The position numbers and the translations under genes are program-made. Source: Streptomyces sp. DT2A-34 (GTDB lineage: Bacteria > Actinomycetota > Actinomycetes > Streptomycetales > Streptomycetaceae). Taken from it: a stretch of DNA of 64,000 nt. Below the pieces are notes generated by a model, which saw nothing but the letters and a program-made list of their open reading frames with translations, was not told the origin of the DNA and did not search any database. The stretch spans positions 9,962,001 through 10,026,000 of the forward strand of contig NZ_JASTWJ010000001.1 of NCBI RefSeq assembly GCF_030499515.1, read 5' to 3'. This document shows, in pieces, positions 17,328 through 26,168 of the stretch (its first letter is position 1; each line of letters opens with the position of its first letter).

Positions 17328-17930
17328 TCAGACCCGCACGAGGCGCCGGCTCACCACCTCGTCGGCCAGCCCGTACGCCACCGCTTCCTGCGCGGTGAAC
17401 ACCTTGTCGCGGTCCATGTCCGCACGCAGCGTCGCGATGTCGTGGTGCGTGTGCCGGGCCAGCACCTCCTCGACCTGCGAGCGGATCCGGACCATCTCCT
17501 TGGCATGCAGGGCGAGATCGGACACCACACCCCGGCTGCCCCCGCTGGCCGGCTGACCGAGCAGCACACGCGCGTGCTCCAGCACGAACCGCCGGCCCGG
17601 ATCCCCTCCGGCCAGCAGCACGGCCGCCGTGGACGCGGCCTGGCCCACGCAGAACGTGGAGATCGGCGCCTGCACGTACGTCATCGTGTCGTAGATCGCC
17701 ATGAGCGAAGTGAACGATCCGCCAGGAGAGTTGATGTAGATCGCGACCTCGCTCTCCGGCGACGCCGACTCCAGATGGAGGAGTTGCGCGATGACGACGT
17801 TGGCGACGCCGTCGTCGATCTCCGTGCCGAGGAAGATGATCCGCTCCGACAGCAGCCGGCTGAAGACGTCGTAGGACCGCTCGCCCTGCGGGGTGCGCTC
17901 GACGACGTTCGGAATCGTGTAGGTCCCCAT
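17328..17930 (-). CDS. clpP4: ClpP4-type protease subunit lacking the catalytic His
   Basis: 200 residues of the ClpP fold. The nucleophile Ser is present (GQAAST, S100), and the DMDRDK segment supplies the Asp. At the position of the catalytic His, 25 residues after the Ser, the motif reads LLGQPASGG with Gly125 (codon GGT at 17556-17558) where ClpP normally has I-H-Q-P. The subunit is therefore predicted to be inactive alone. It starts one base after the clpP3 stop and should assemble with ClpP3 in a mixed 14-mer. It is convergent with popR. Confidence 0.9.
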   Translation of the reverse strand: MGTYTIPNVVERTPQGERSYDVFSRLLSERIIFLGTEIDDGVANVVIAQLLHLESASPESEVAIYINSPGGSFTSLMAIYDTMTYVQAPISTFCVGQAASTAAVLLAGGDPGRRFVLEHARVLLGQPASGGSRGVVSDLALHAKEMVRIRSQVEEVLARHTHHDIATLRADMDRDKVFTAQEAVAYGLADEVVSRRLVRV

Positions 17931-17931
17931 G

Positions 17932-18570
17932 TCACAGCCCCATCCGTCGTCGGGAGGAAGCCGGGCGGACGTCCGTGAGGGACTCCACCACCCGGTCCAC
18001 CATGCCGTACTCCCTGGCCTCCTCGGCCGTGAACCAGCGGTCGCGGTCGCCGTCCCGGGAGATGGTCTCCGGGCTCTGGCCGGTGTGCTCCGCGGTGATC
18101 CGCTCGATGGTCTTCTTGGTGAACTCCAGGTTCTCCGCCTGGATCTCGATGTCCGCGGTCGTCCCGCCGATGCCCGCCGACGGCTGGTGCATCATGATCC
18201 GCGCGTTCGGCAGCGCGTACCGCTTGCCCTCGGCGCCGACGCTCAGCAGGAACTGGCCCATGCTGGCCGCGAAGCCCATGGCGAGCGTCGAGACGTCGTT
18301 CGGGATCAGCCGCATCGTGTCGTAGATGGCGAGGCCCGCGTGCACCGAGCCGCCGGGGCTGTTGATGTACAGGGCGATGTCGGTGCGCGGGTCCTCCGCG
18401 GACAGGATCAGCAGCTGGGCGCAGACCCGGTTCGCGGAGACCTCGTCGACCTGGGTGCCCAGCAGGACGATGCGCTGCGCCAGCAGTTGGGAGGCGAGCT
18501 GGTCGTCGAAGCGGGTGGGAGGGGTGTCGCCCTCCTCCGCCCGCGGAGCGAGTGTGGTGAGTGGTGTCAT
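17932..18570 (-). CDS. clpP3: ClpP3-type ATP-dependent protease subunit
   Basis: 212 residues with a complete ClpP triad: Ser103 (GFAASMGQ), His128 (IMMHQPSAG) and the Asp of SRDGDRDRW. Start ATG at 18570 follows GAGGAG by six bases; the 13-codon upstream extension has no ribosome site. It is the first gene of the clpP3-clpP4 operon, which in S. lividans is silent until PopR accumulates when ClpP1P2 is missing. A perfect PopR box lies 73-87 bases upstream of the start. Confidence 0.93.
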   Translation of the reverse strand: MTPLTTLAPRAEEGDTPPTRFDDQLASQLLAQRIVLLGTQVDEVSANRVCAQLLILSAEDPRTDIALYINSPGGSVHAGLAIYDTMRLIPNDVSTLAMGFAASMGQFLLSVGAEGKRYALPNARIMMHQPSAGIGGTTADIEIQAENLEFTKKTIERITAEHTGQSPETISRDGDRDRWFTAEEAREYGMVDRVVESLTDVRPASSRRRMGL

Positions 18571-18642
18571 CGGTTCTCCTCGTCGTGGCGCGGATGCCGT
18601 CGACTCCACTGTTGACCGCGGACGAGGCCGGAACGAGGCTTC

Positions 18643-18657
18643 TCTGCCCGCGGCAGA
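18643..18657 (-). promoter_or_regulatory. PopR box upstream of clpP3
   Basis: TCTGCC-CGC-GGCAGA is an exact match to the palindrome TCTGCC-N3-GGCAGA that I recall as the PopR target in S. lividans. It lies 73-87 bases before the clpP3 start codon, in activator position. Confidence 0.85.
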
Positions 18658-18665
18658 TTCGCCAC

Positions 18666-18685
18666 GGGCAGAGCACGGGCAGAGC
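18666..18685. promoter_or_regulatory. Two extra PopR-like half-sites
   Basis: GGGCAGAGC occurs at 18666-18674 and again at 18677-18685, 11 bp apart, each resembling the right half of the PopR box. They may give cooperative binding. They also overlap the region just beyond the epoxide hydrolase stop at 18692. Confidence 0.45.
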
Positions 18686-18691
18686 GCCGGG

Positions 18692-19897
18692 TCAGCCCTT
18701 CTCGCGCAACTGCCGGAAGAACGCCCGTACGTCGTCCACCAGCAGGTCGGGCTCCTCCATCGCCGCGAAGTGCCCGCCCCGGTCCAGCTCCGTCCAGCGC
18801 ACGATGTTCTCCGTCCGCTCCGCCTTGTGGCGCAGCGGGATCTGCGGATCGCCGGGGAAGGAGGCCACCGCGGTCGGGGCGGTCGAGGGCTCGTGCGGAG
18901 CGGCGATCCGGTCGCCCGTGGCGTGGGCCCGCTCGTAGTAGACCCGGGCGGACGAACCGGCCGTACCCGTCAGCCAGTACAGCATCACGTTCGTGAGCAT
19001 CAGATCCCGGTCGACGGCCTCCTCCGGCAGCCGCTCGGAGTCCGTCCACTCCTGGAACTTCTCGACGATCCAGGCGAGTTGACCGACCGGCGAGTCCGTC
19101 AGCGCGTACGAGAGGGTCTGCGGCCGCGTGGACTGCACATGGAAGTAGCCCGTCCCGTCGCGGAACCACGCGGCCCACCGGCGCCACGAGGTGAGCGTGC
19201 GCTCCCGCTCCCGCGGGCTCAGCGCCTCCAGGTCCTCGGGAGTCGGCTCGGTGGCCGCCTGCGCACCGGGCAGCAGATTGAGGTGGATGCCGATGGCCCG
19301 GTCGGGGTGGACGCGGCCCAGCTCGCGGGAGATGCCCGCGCCCCAGTCGCCGCCCTGGGCGCCGAACCGGTCGTAGCCGAGGCGGGTCATCAGCTCGGCC
19401 CACGCGTCGGCGATCCGGCGCGCCTCCCAGCCGGTCTCCCGGGTGGGCCCGGAGAACCCGAAGCCGGGGATGCTCGGCAGCACGAGGTGGAAGGCGTCGG
19501 CCGGGTCACCGCCGTGCGCCACGGGATCCGTCAACGGCCCCACGACGTCCAGGAACTCGACGATCGAGCCCGGCCAGCCGTGCGTGACGATCAGCGGGGT
19601 GGCATCGGGCTCGGGGGAGCGGACATGGGCGAAGTGCACATGCGCGCCGTCGATCTCGGTCGTGAACTGCGGCCACTCGTTCAGCCGTGCCTCTGCGGCC
19701 CGCCAGTCGTACTCGTGCCGCCAGTACCGCACCAGCTCGCGCAGATACTCCGACGGAACCCCGTACGCCCATCCCACCCCGGGAAGTTCGTCCGGCCACC
19801 GGGTGGCGTCGAGGCGGCGGTGGAGATCGTCCAGGTCGCTCTGCGGTATGGCGATACGGAAGGGATGGATGCCGCTGTCGGCGGGCGAAGACGTCAT
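18692..19897 (-). CDS. Epoxide hydrolase (EHN-type alpha/beta hydrolase)
   Basis: 401 residues. The N-terminal EHN domain (FRIAIPQSDLDDLHRRLDATRWPDE) and an alpha/beta hydrolase core with HGWPGS oxyanion motif, nucleophile Asp in GGDWGAG and catalytic His in GGHFAAMEEPDLL are all intact. Family members open epoxides to diols, like microsomal and juvenile-hormone epoxide hydrolases. It stands alone, divergent from a small VOC gene. Confidence 0.9.
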   Translation of the reverse strand: MTSSPADSGIHPFRIAIPQSDLDDLHRRLDATRWPDELPGVGWAYGVPSEYLRELVRYWRHEYDWRAAEARLNEWPQFTTEIDGAHVHFAHVRSPEPDATPLIVTHGWPGSIVEFLDVVGPLTDPVAHGGDPADAFHLVLPSIPGFGFSGPTRETGWEARRIADAWAELMTRLGYDRFGAQGGDWGAGISRELGRVHPDRAIGIHLNLLPGAQAATEPTPEDLEALSPRERERTLTSWRRWAAWFRDGTGYFHVQSTRPQTLSYALTDSPVGQLAWIVEKFQEWTDSERLPEEAVDRDLMLTNVMLYWLTGTAGSSARVYYERAHATGDRIAAPHEPSTAPTAVASFPGDPQIPLRHKAERTENIVRWTELDRGGHFAAMEEPDLLVDDVRAFFRQLREKG

Positions 19898-20022
19898 GAA
19901 CGGGATGCTAGGTGCCGAAGGGTGTAGCGGCCATCTGGATTAACCGGCCACGCGACCGATGAGTTCCGGCGCGAGGATCGGTCGACACAGATGACAGCGT
20001 CCCGCACGCCCAGGAGGTACTC

Positions 20023-20505
20023 ATGGCAACCGACGGATTCACCACGTGTCTCTGGTTCGACGGCCAGGCCGAGGAGGCCGCCCATTTCTACGTCTCGATC
20101 TTCAAGAACTCCAGCGTCGGCAAGGTCGCGCGCTACCCCGAGGGAGCGATGCAGCCCGCCGGCAGTGTGATGACCGTCGAGTTCACGGCCAACGGCCACA
20201 AGTTCCTCGGGCTCAACGGCGGCCCCGAGTTCAAGTTCACCGAGGCGACCTCCTTCATGGTCTTCTGCGAGAACCAGGAGGAGATCGACTACTACTGGGC
20301 CAAGCTCACCGAGAACGGCGGCGAGCCCGGCCCGTGCGGCTGGCTCAAGGACAGGTACGGAGTGTCCTGGCAGGTCGTCCCGGACCGGCTCCAGGAGATG
20401 ATCACCGACCCGGACCCGGCGAAGACGGCCCGCGTGACCGAGGCGTTCATGGCGATGAGCAAGTTCGACATCGCCGCCCTCGACAAGGCCTACGCGGGCG
20501 AGTGA
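20023..20505 (+). CDS. VOC-family PhnB/3-demethylubiquinone-methyltransferase-like protein
   Basis: 160 residues. The opening FTTCLWFDGQAEEAAHFYVSIFKNSSVG and the conserved GWLKDRYGVSWQVVPDRL place it in the PhnB-like branch of the VOC superfamily, often named 3-demethylubiquinone-9 3-methyltransferase although that activity is unproven. Streptomyces make menaquinone rather than ubiquinone, so the family name should not be taken as a function. Confidence 0.85.
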   Translation: MATDGFTTCLWFDGQAEEAAHFYVSIFKNSSVGKVARYPEGAMQPAGSVMTVEFTANGHKFLGLNGGPEFKFTEATSFMVFCENQEEIDYYWAKLTENGGEPGPCGWLKDRYGVSWQVVPDRLQEMITDPDPAKTARVTEAFMAMSKFDIAALDKAYAGE

Positions 20506-20512
20506 GCCCGGC

Positions 20513-21415
20513 CTACGGGTTCTCCCGGATCGCCCGAGTGATCGCCAGGGCGATCCGCAGGATCCCGGGGGAGCGGACCGGGCACGGCTTCGGTGTCGAG
20601 GTCGTGGGCGCCAGACAGAAGTGCAGGTAGTCGTCGTCGCGGTGCAGCGCTGTCCGATCGCGGCCCGGCTGCGTGCAGTACTCGGCGTGTTCGCGCTCGT
20701 ACGCCGTGCACGGCAGGTACTGCACCCAGGAGTAGCGCGCCCCGGCCGCACTCACCGCCTTGCCCGCGTCGGCGACCAGGTCGCCCGAGGCGGCGGCCCG
20801 CTCCTCGTAGAGGGCGTTGACGCGCCGGACCCGGTCGGGGGTGATCGGGTCCGGGCCCTGCGCCACCCAGACGATCCGCGCGTCCCCGGCAGCCGCGATC
20901 TGGTCGGCGAGCCGCTTCACGTCGGCCGCGTACCGCTTGAAGTACTTCTCCGGGGAGGCGTCGTAGGTGATCCCGTCCATGCACGGTGTGTAGCCCCACG
21001 CGTTGCCCCAGAACTGCAGCACCACGAAGTCCGGCCGCAGCCTGCGTACCAGGGCGGCCGCCTTGTCCGCGACCGGGACGAGGGACCGCTTGCCCGTGCC
21101 TTCGAGGTAGTCGCACACCGTGGTGCCCGAGTACGGGGCGCTCGTGTACGTCGCCCGCAGGTCGCGGCGCAGCTCCTGCCCGAGCACCTTCTGCGCCTCC
21201 ATCGCGAGCGAGTCGCCCAGATACAGCACGGACGGCGCCTTCGCGGCGGGCGCCGTAGCGGAGGTGCCGGGCGAGGCGGGCGCGCGCTGGTGGGTGGTGG
21301 CCGACGCCTGAGGCACCTCGGGGGGCGCGGCGGCCTCCGGCTCGGACGCCGGGTCCCCGCACGCCCCGAGGAGCACGGCGGCCAGCAGCACCCCGACGAC
21401 CCACGGCTTGCGCAT
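20513..21415 (-). CDS. SGNH-hydrolase-like lipoprotein
   Basis: 300 residues. Signal peptide with lipobox LGAC (Cys about residue 19), a Pro/Ala-rich linker to residue 65, and a GDSL-type start LYLGDSLAMEAQ with the nucleophile Ser. The block WGNAWG fits the Asn of block III and DYLHFCLAP the final His. Probably a surface-anchored esterase or acetylxylan-type acyl hydrolase. ATG at 21415 has GGGAG seven bases upstream. Confidence 0.8.
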   Translation of the reverse strand: MRKPWVVGVLLAAVLLGACGDPASEPEAAAPPEVPQASATTHQRAPASPGTSATAPAAKAPSVLYLGDSLAMEAQKVLGQELRRDLRATYTSAPYSGTTVCDYLEGTGKRSLVPVADKAAALVRRLRPDFVVLQFWGNAWGYTPCMDGITYDASPEKYFKRYAADVKRLADQIAAAGDARIVWVAQGPDPITPDRVRRVNALYEERAAASGDLVADAGKAVSAAGARYSWVQYLPCTAYEREHAEYCTQPGRDRTALHRDDDYLHFCLAPTTSTPKPCPVRSPGILRIALAITRAIRENP

Positions 21416-21485
21416 ACGGCAACTCCCGCCCCGGACACCGAAAACGGCTCCCCAGGCAAGCACAGCCGGGCCCACGGGGGAAGAC

Positions 21486-21520
21486 CCGCGTCGGCCACGG
21501 AACGCCCATGGCCGACGCGG
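21486..21520 (-). terminator. Hairpin terminator of the 2-methylisoborneol operon
   Basis: A perfect 12-bp stem, CCGCGTCGGCCA (21486-21497) with TGGCCGACGCGG (21509-21520) around an 11-base loop, starts 27 bases downstream of the methyltransferase stop. No U-tract, as usual for Streptomyces terminators. Confidence 0.75.
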
Positions 21521-21546
21521 TCCTGACGGTCATTCAGAACCGTCGT

Positions 21547-22464
21547 TCAGATACGGTCCGCCGCGATCAGCAGGTACTGGAAACTGCCGTTCTTGTACGC
21601 GTCCAGGAACGTGTCCTCGATGCCCGTCACCAGGTGCTCGGCCTCGCGGCGCAGCTCCCAGTAGGGGATGGTCGCCTCGGTCAGGTCCTCCACATGGACC
21701 GGGACCAGCCGGTTGCGGGCCATGGCCCGGAAGTACGCCGAGCGTGGGTGGATGTCGCAGATGTAGTGGGCGTTGATGAGCGACACCTCGCGGGAGGCAC
21801 GCCCGTAGGTGTCGTTGTAGCAGCCGGTGATCACCACGTAGCGGCCGCCGCGGCGCAGCAGCCGGGCGTGCTCGGCGAACAGCAGGTCCAGCTCGACGTA
21901 CATCGTGGACTCGTTGTTCCACGACGCCGCGAACTCCCCGGACGGCAGCCCGGTGTCGAGCATGTTGCGGCAGTGGTAGCGGACCCGGTCGTCGATGCCC
22001 CGCTTGCGGGCCTGCTCGTTCGCGAACCGGGCCTGCTTGGCGGAGAGCGTGACGCCGTCCGCCTGGCAGCCGTACCGCAGATGCGCCACCACACTGCCGC
22101 CGCCGCGTCCGCAGCCGGCGTCGAAGACACGGTCGGCGGGCGTCAGCGGGCCCAGGTGGGTGGCGAGCAGTTCGGCCTGGGCGTGTTCCAGCCGGTGCAG
22201 TTCGGCGGTGATGCGTTCGCCGCGCAGACCGGGATCGGGCTCGTCGAGCACGGAGCGGTCGGCGGCGCCGATGCCGTAGTGGTGGTGGTACAGGTCGTCG
22301 ATCTTTCCGAGTTCGAGGTTGACCGGGTTCTCCTCGGCGTTCCAGTAGTCCGCGACGCGGGTCTGGTACGTGGACTGGGACGGCACCGGTGCTGCGGCGG
22401 TGCCGGCTTCGGGGGCGATGGTCAACGATGGCTCCTCGTGCCGTTGTTCCTGACGTTCTGTCAT
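21547..22464 (-). CDS. gppmt: Geranyl diphosphate 2-C-methyltransferase
   Basis: 305 residues. SAM-dependent methyltransferase with motif I VFDAGCGRGGGS at about 113-124, preceded by the family segment YWNAEENPVNLELGKIDDLYHHHYG, which is characteristic of GPP methyltransferases. It methylates C2 of geranyl diphosphate to give 2-methyl-GPP, the substrate of the neighbouring 2-MIB synthase. Start ATG at 22464, 11 bases after the synthase stop. Its operon with the synthase and the shell gene is the standard Streptomyces arrangement. Confidence 0.93.
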   Translation of the reverse strand: MTERQEQRHEEPSLTIAPEAGTAAAPVPSQSTYQTRVADYWNAEENPVNLELGKIDDLYHHHYGIGAADRSVLDEPDPGLRGERITAELHRLEHAQAELLATHLGPLTPADRVFDAGCGRGGGSVVAHLRYGCQADGVTLSAKQARFANEQARKRGIDDRVRYHCRNMLDTGLPSGEFAASWNNESTMYVELDLLFAEHARLLRRGGRYVVITGCYNDTYGRASREVSLINAHYICDIHPRSAYFRAMARNRLVPVHVEDLTEATIPYWELRREAEHLVTGIEDTFLDAYKNGSFQYLLIAADRI

Positions 22465-22475
22465 ACGGTCGCGCT

Positions 22476-23519
22476 CTACCAGTAGTTGGGCAGGTGATAG
22501 CGGTGGCTGTTCGTGGCGTGCCACTCGTGGTTGCCGGCCACCCAGTCGGACAGGCCCCGGGCGTAGCGCTCGACGAGGGGCGAGGTGGCGGACAGCAGGG
22601 CGGACTCCTCCTCGAAGGCCTCCATGATCCGGTTGTGGATCTCGACGGCCTTCAGATAGGCGGCCTTGAGCCCGCACCGTTCGTTGGCCGCGATGACCTG
22701 CGGCAGGTTGAGGTGGGTCGGGTCGCTCGCCAGCTCCTTGGTGAAGGAGTACAGGTCGTTGACGATCGTGGTCGCGTTGCAGGCGAGCGCCGTGATCCGC
22801 TGGATCTCGGGCCGGGCATAGAGCGGCTCGGGCAGTTCGTAGCCGTCCACGGCGTCCACGATCGACAGACAGGGACGGAAGTTGTTGAACTGCCGCATGA
22901 CCAGGTACTCCCAGACGCGCGGCACGTACCGGGTCTCCGCCCAGGCGGCCTCGGCCAGATAGCCCAGGTGCAGTCGGGCGATGTCGTGCACGAAACGGTC
23001 GGTCTGGCTGGGCGTGGCGAAGGCGGCGTAGTCCGCGAGGGCGAAGTGGTACGAGCGCAGTGGACCGTCGGCCCGCACGCCCTCCCGCCACTCCTCCTCC
23101 AGTTCGGGAATGCCGTGGTACGGGTCGATCGCCGACTGGGCCATGATCAGCCGGCCCCCGAGGCCCCGGCGTGCTCCGCCCCGGCCCTCGTCCTCCTCGC
23201 AGTAGCAGGAGTCGACGACATTCTCGGCGAGCAGCAGCTCACCGGCGACCGTCAGCCGTTCCAGATCGGCCGCCTCCGGATGCTGGAGCACCACGGCCCG
23301 CCCGAACTGGAACCCCGAGAAGTCCCCCTTCCACGCCTCGGGGAACAGATCGAGCTGCCGGGCCCAGGCCTCCAGCCTGCGGTCGACCTCCGCGGCCTTC
23401 GCGGGGTCGGCAGGCGCGACCTGCCGGTACCGCAGCCCCGGAATCGCCCCGCCGCGGCGGGGGCGCAGGGTGCTCGCCACATTCGGGGGGCCCGGCAGGG
23501 AGAAGGCGGACGTGCTCAT
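22476..23519 (-). CDS. 2-methylisoborneol synthase (terpene cyclase) with short N-terminus
   Basis: 347 residues of class I terpene synthase fold; cyclises 2-methyl-GPP to 2-methylisoborneol, the earthy odour compound. The aspartate-rich motif reads D103-S-C-Y-C-E108-E, where well-known 2-MIB synthases have DDCYCED; the first Asp is kept. The NSE triad NDLYSFTKE (N254, S258, E262) and the C-terminal RY pair are intact. The disordered N-terminal extension is only about 30 residues, against roughly 110 in the S. coelicolor enzyme, although a SLPGPP element near residue 7 remains. That extension is the encapsulin-loading region in relatives. Confidence 0.92.
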   Translation of the reverse strand: MSTSAFSLPGPPNVASTLRPRRGGAIPGLRYRQVAPADPAKAAEVDRRLEAWARQLDLFPEAWKGDFSGFQFGRAVVLQHPEAADLERLTVAGELLLAENVVDSCYCEEDEGRGGARRGLGGRLIMAQSAIDPYHGIPELEEEWREGVRADGPLRSYHFALADYAAFATPSQTDRFVHDIARLHLGYLAEAAWAETRYVPRVWEYLVMRQFNNFRPCLSIVDAVDGYELPEPLYARPEIQRITALACNATTIVNDLYSFTKELASDPTHLNLPQVIAANERCGLKAAYLKAVEIHNRIMEAFEEESALLSATSPLVERYARGLSDWVAGNHEWHATNSHRYHLPNYW

Positions 23520-23535
23520 GACGTGCTCCACGCGG

Positions 23536-24978
23536 TCACTCGGCCGTCCGGCCGATCTGGGCGTTCTCGAGGATTCCGACCGCGTCGGGAACGAGGATCG
23601 CCAGCGAGTAGTAGGCGGTGACGAGATAGCGGATGATCGAGTTGGTGCCGATGCCCATGAACCGCACGTTCAGACCGGGCTGGTACTCCTCGGGGATCCC
23701 GGTCTGGTACAGCCCGATGGCCCCCTGGTCGCCCTCTCCGGTGCGCAGCGCGATGATGCTGCTGGTGTGCTGGGGGCTGATCGGGATCTTGTTGCAGGGG
23801 AAGATCGGGACCCCGCGCCAGGCGGGGATCTCATGCCCCTCGACGGTCGCCGTGCCGGGCACCAGGCCGCGCCGGTTGCACTGCCGGAAGAACGCCGCGA
23901 TCGCCTTCGGATGGGCGATGAACAGCTTGGTCTTGCGGCGCATCGACAGCAGCTCGTCCATGTCGTCCGGGGTCGGCGGTCCGGTGAAGGTGCTGATGCG
24001 CTGCCCGTAGTCGGCGTTGTGCAGCAGCCCGAACTCCCGGTTGTTGACCAGCTCCCACTCCTGGCGCTCGCGGATCTCCTCGATGGTCAGCCTCAGTTGC
24101 TGCTCGGTCTGGTCCATCGGGTTGTTGTAGAGGTCGGCGACCCGGGTGTGGACGCGCAGCACGGTCTGCGTCAGTGACAACTCGTACTCGCGCGGGGCGA
24201 GGTCGTAGTCGACGTAGCCGCCGTTGATGGTCGGCTCGCCGATGTGGCCGGCCTGCACCGGGACGTCGGCCTCGCCCTTGCGGTTCATCGGCAGGCTCTG
24301 GCGCGCGGCATAGGCTTGCAGGTGGGCTCCGAGGGACGGCACCCGGTCGGTGAACTCCTCGACCACGGTCCAGGGGAGCACGAGCAGCACGCCGGCGGTC
24401 TCCGCCCGCACCGAGCTCAGCCACAGCGGGTCGTGCCGGCCGATGGCCTCGTCGCCGATCTGGTCGCCGTCGGTGACGACGCCGAGGATCTCCTCCTCGC
24501 CGTACTTGCCTTCCGTGAAGCGGGTGAACCGGCCGTGCACGACGAGGTAGGCCTCCGTGACAGGTTGCCCCGCCTCGACGAGCACCTGGCCGGCGCGGAT
24601 CTCCCGGACCCGGAAGCGGGTGGCGACCTCCCTGAGGACGTCGGTGTCGGAGTAGCCGCGCAGTACCGGCAGTTCGGTGAGTGTCTCGGGGATGACCTTG
24701 ATGTCGTCGGCGCCGTTCTGCTCGAACTGCACCCGGCCCCGGCCGACGCGCAGCTGCAGACGCCGGTTGACGCGGTAGGTACCGCCCTTGACGTCCACCC
24801 AGGGCAGCATCCGCAGCAGCCAGCGCGAGCTGATGGCCTGCATCTGGGGTTCGGACTTGGTGGTCGTGGCGAGCTGCCGGGCCGCCTGGGTACTGAGGCT
24901 GGTGAGCTGACCGTCGGACTGGGGTTCGGGATCGGGTTCTTCGATGACGGGACCGGTGGCGCTGTCCGGTGTGGACAC
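23536..24978 (-). CDS. Family 2B encapsulin shell protein with cNMP-binding domain (EshB-like)
   Basis: 480 residues. An HK97-like capsid fold is split by a cyclic-nucleotide-binding domain (about residues 100-225; [13 protein letters not shown] and GDQIGDEAI are recognisable). N-terminal arm to residue 50 and shell domain from about 235, including the conserved end [25 protein letters not shown]. Proteins of this type form icosahedral compartments that enclose 2-MIB synthase (published for S. griseus by Andreas and Giessen). Start is a GTG at 24978 after GGGAGG. Co-transcribed with the synthase, 16 bases apart. The ligand of the cNMP domain is not known from sequence. Confidence 0.93.
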   Translation of the reverse strand: MSTPDSATGPVIEEPDPEPQSDGQLTSLSTQAARQLATTTKSEPQMQAISSRWLLRMLPWVDVKGGTYRVNRRLQLRVGRGRVQFEQNGADDIKVIPETLTELPVLRGYSDTDVLREVATRFRVREIRAGQVLVEAGQPVTEAYLVVHGRFTRFTEGKYGEEEILGVVTDGDQIGDEAIGRHDPLWLSSVRAETAGVLLVLPWTVVEEFTDRVPSLGAHLQAYAARQSLPMNRKGEADVPVQAGHIGEPTINGGYVDYDLAPREYELSLTQTVLRVHTRVADLYNNPMDQTEQQLRLTIEEIRERQEWELVNNREFGLLHNADYGQRISTFTGPPTPDDMDELLSMRRKTKLFIAHPKAIAAFFRQCNRRGLVPGTATVEGHEIPAWRGVPIFPCNKIPISPQHTSSIIALRTGEGDQGAIGLYQTGIPEEYQPGLNVRFMGIGTNSIIRYLVTAYYSLAILVPDAVGILENAQIGRTAE

Positions 24979-25165
24979 ATTCCCTCCCGGGAGGTGAGCG
25001 GGCTGGCCGAGCGCGGTACCAGCCAACAGCCGGAGAGGCGGCCGGGTCAGGGCGTGAACGGGGCGACTTCAGGCCCTGGAGGTACAAACCTGCCGTACAA
25101 GGCAGTGGACACACCGTGAGTGATCCCGCTCCCCTCCTGTGCTCCCACACGCGGGGACGGGACGC

Positions 25166-26030
25166 TCAGAACAGGTCGTTCACCAGCACCGCCGCCCCGT
25201 CGAACCGCCCGGCCTTGAGATCCGCGCGTGCCTGGTCGGCCCGCGACAGCGGATACGTGTGCGTCGTGGCGTGCACGGCGTGCTCGGCGGCGAGCGCCGG
25301 GAACTCCCGGCCGTCCTCACGCGTGTTGGAGGTGACGCTGCGCAGCTGCTTCTCGTGGAACGGCTCGCTCTCGTAGCGCGGCGCCGGGACGTCGCTGAGG
25401 TGGATACCGGCGATCGCCGGCGTGCCGCCCCGGTCGAGGGCCCGCAGCGCGACCGGGACCAGGTCGCCGGCCGGCGCGAACAGGCTCGCGCTGTCCAGCG
25501 GCTCCGGCGGCATCTCGGACGCGTCGCGCGCCGAGGCGGCACCCAGGTCGAGCGCCGGCTTCCGCGCGGCCGTACCTCGCGTCAGCACGTGCACGGTGGC
25601 GCCCTCGGCCGGCGCCACCTGCGCGCACAGATGGGCGCTGCCCCCGAAGCCGTACAGCCCGAGCCGCCCGCCCGGCGGCAGTGCCGAGCGCCCGGTAGCC
25701 GATGATCCCGGCGCACGGCAGCGGCGCGGACGTCACGTCGTCGAGGCCGCCCGGCAGCCGGTAGGTGTACGCGGCCGGTACGGTCGTGTACGGCGCGTAA
25801 CCGCCGTCGGCGTCCCAGCCCGTGTACCGCGAGGCCGGGCACAGGTTCTCGGCGCCGCGCGCACAGTAGGTGCAGGTGCCGTCGGTGCGCCGCAGCCAGG
25901 CCACCCGCTCCCCGACGCCGAAGCCACGCACCGCCGCCCCGACCCCGGCCGCCTCCCCGACCACCTCGTGCCCGGGTGTGACCCCCGGCCGATGCACCGG
26001 CGGCTCCCCCTCGGCGACGTGCCGACCGGC
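25166..26030 (-). pseudogene. Zinc-type alcohol dehydrogenase, N-terminally truncated and frameshifted
   Basis: The 5' part reads [22 protein letters not shown], then the structural-zinc cysteines in [13 protein letters not shown], to [13 protein letters not shown] near 25695. The family then continues in another frame: [21 protein letters not shown] through ATVHVLTRG to the C-terminus ending at 25166. The switch falls within 25681-25700. Upstream of about 26030 the first fifty or so residues of the family, including the catalytic-zinc Cys region, cannot be found in any frame. Both defects together make this a probable pseudogene. Confidence 0.8.
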
Positions 26031-26168
26031 GACCGGCCGCCGCCTGCCTCCGCCTCCGCCTCCCACCCCCGGTCTGGAACGGAATCCGCCCTTCGGCGCG
26101 CGACCGGCCCTGCGGGTGACTAGCGTGAGAATCCGGACAACTCACCGAGCCGGAAGAGGGCCGCAGCC

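Noticed and set aside
22476-23519. Terpene synthase inactive because of the altered DDxxD motif
   Set aside because: The first Asp, the Glu of the motif and the NSE triad are intact, so activity remains likely.
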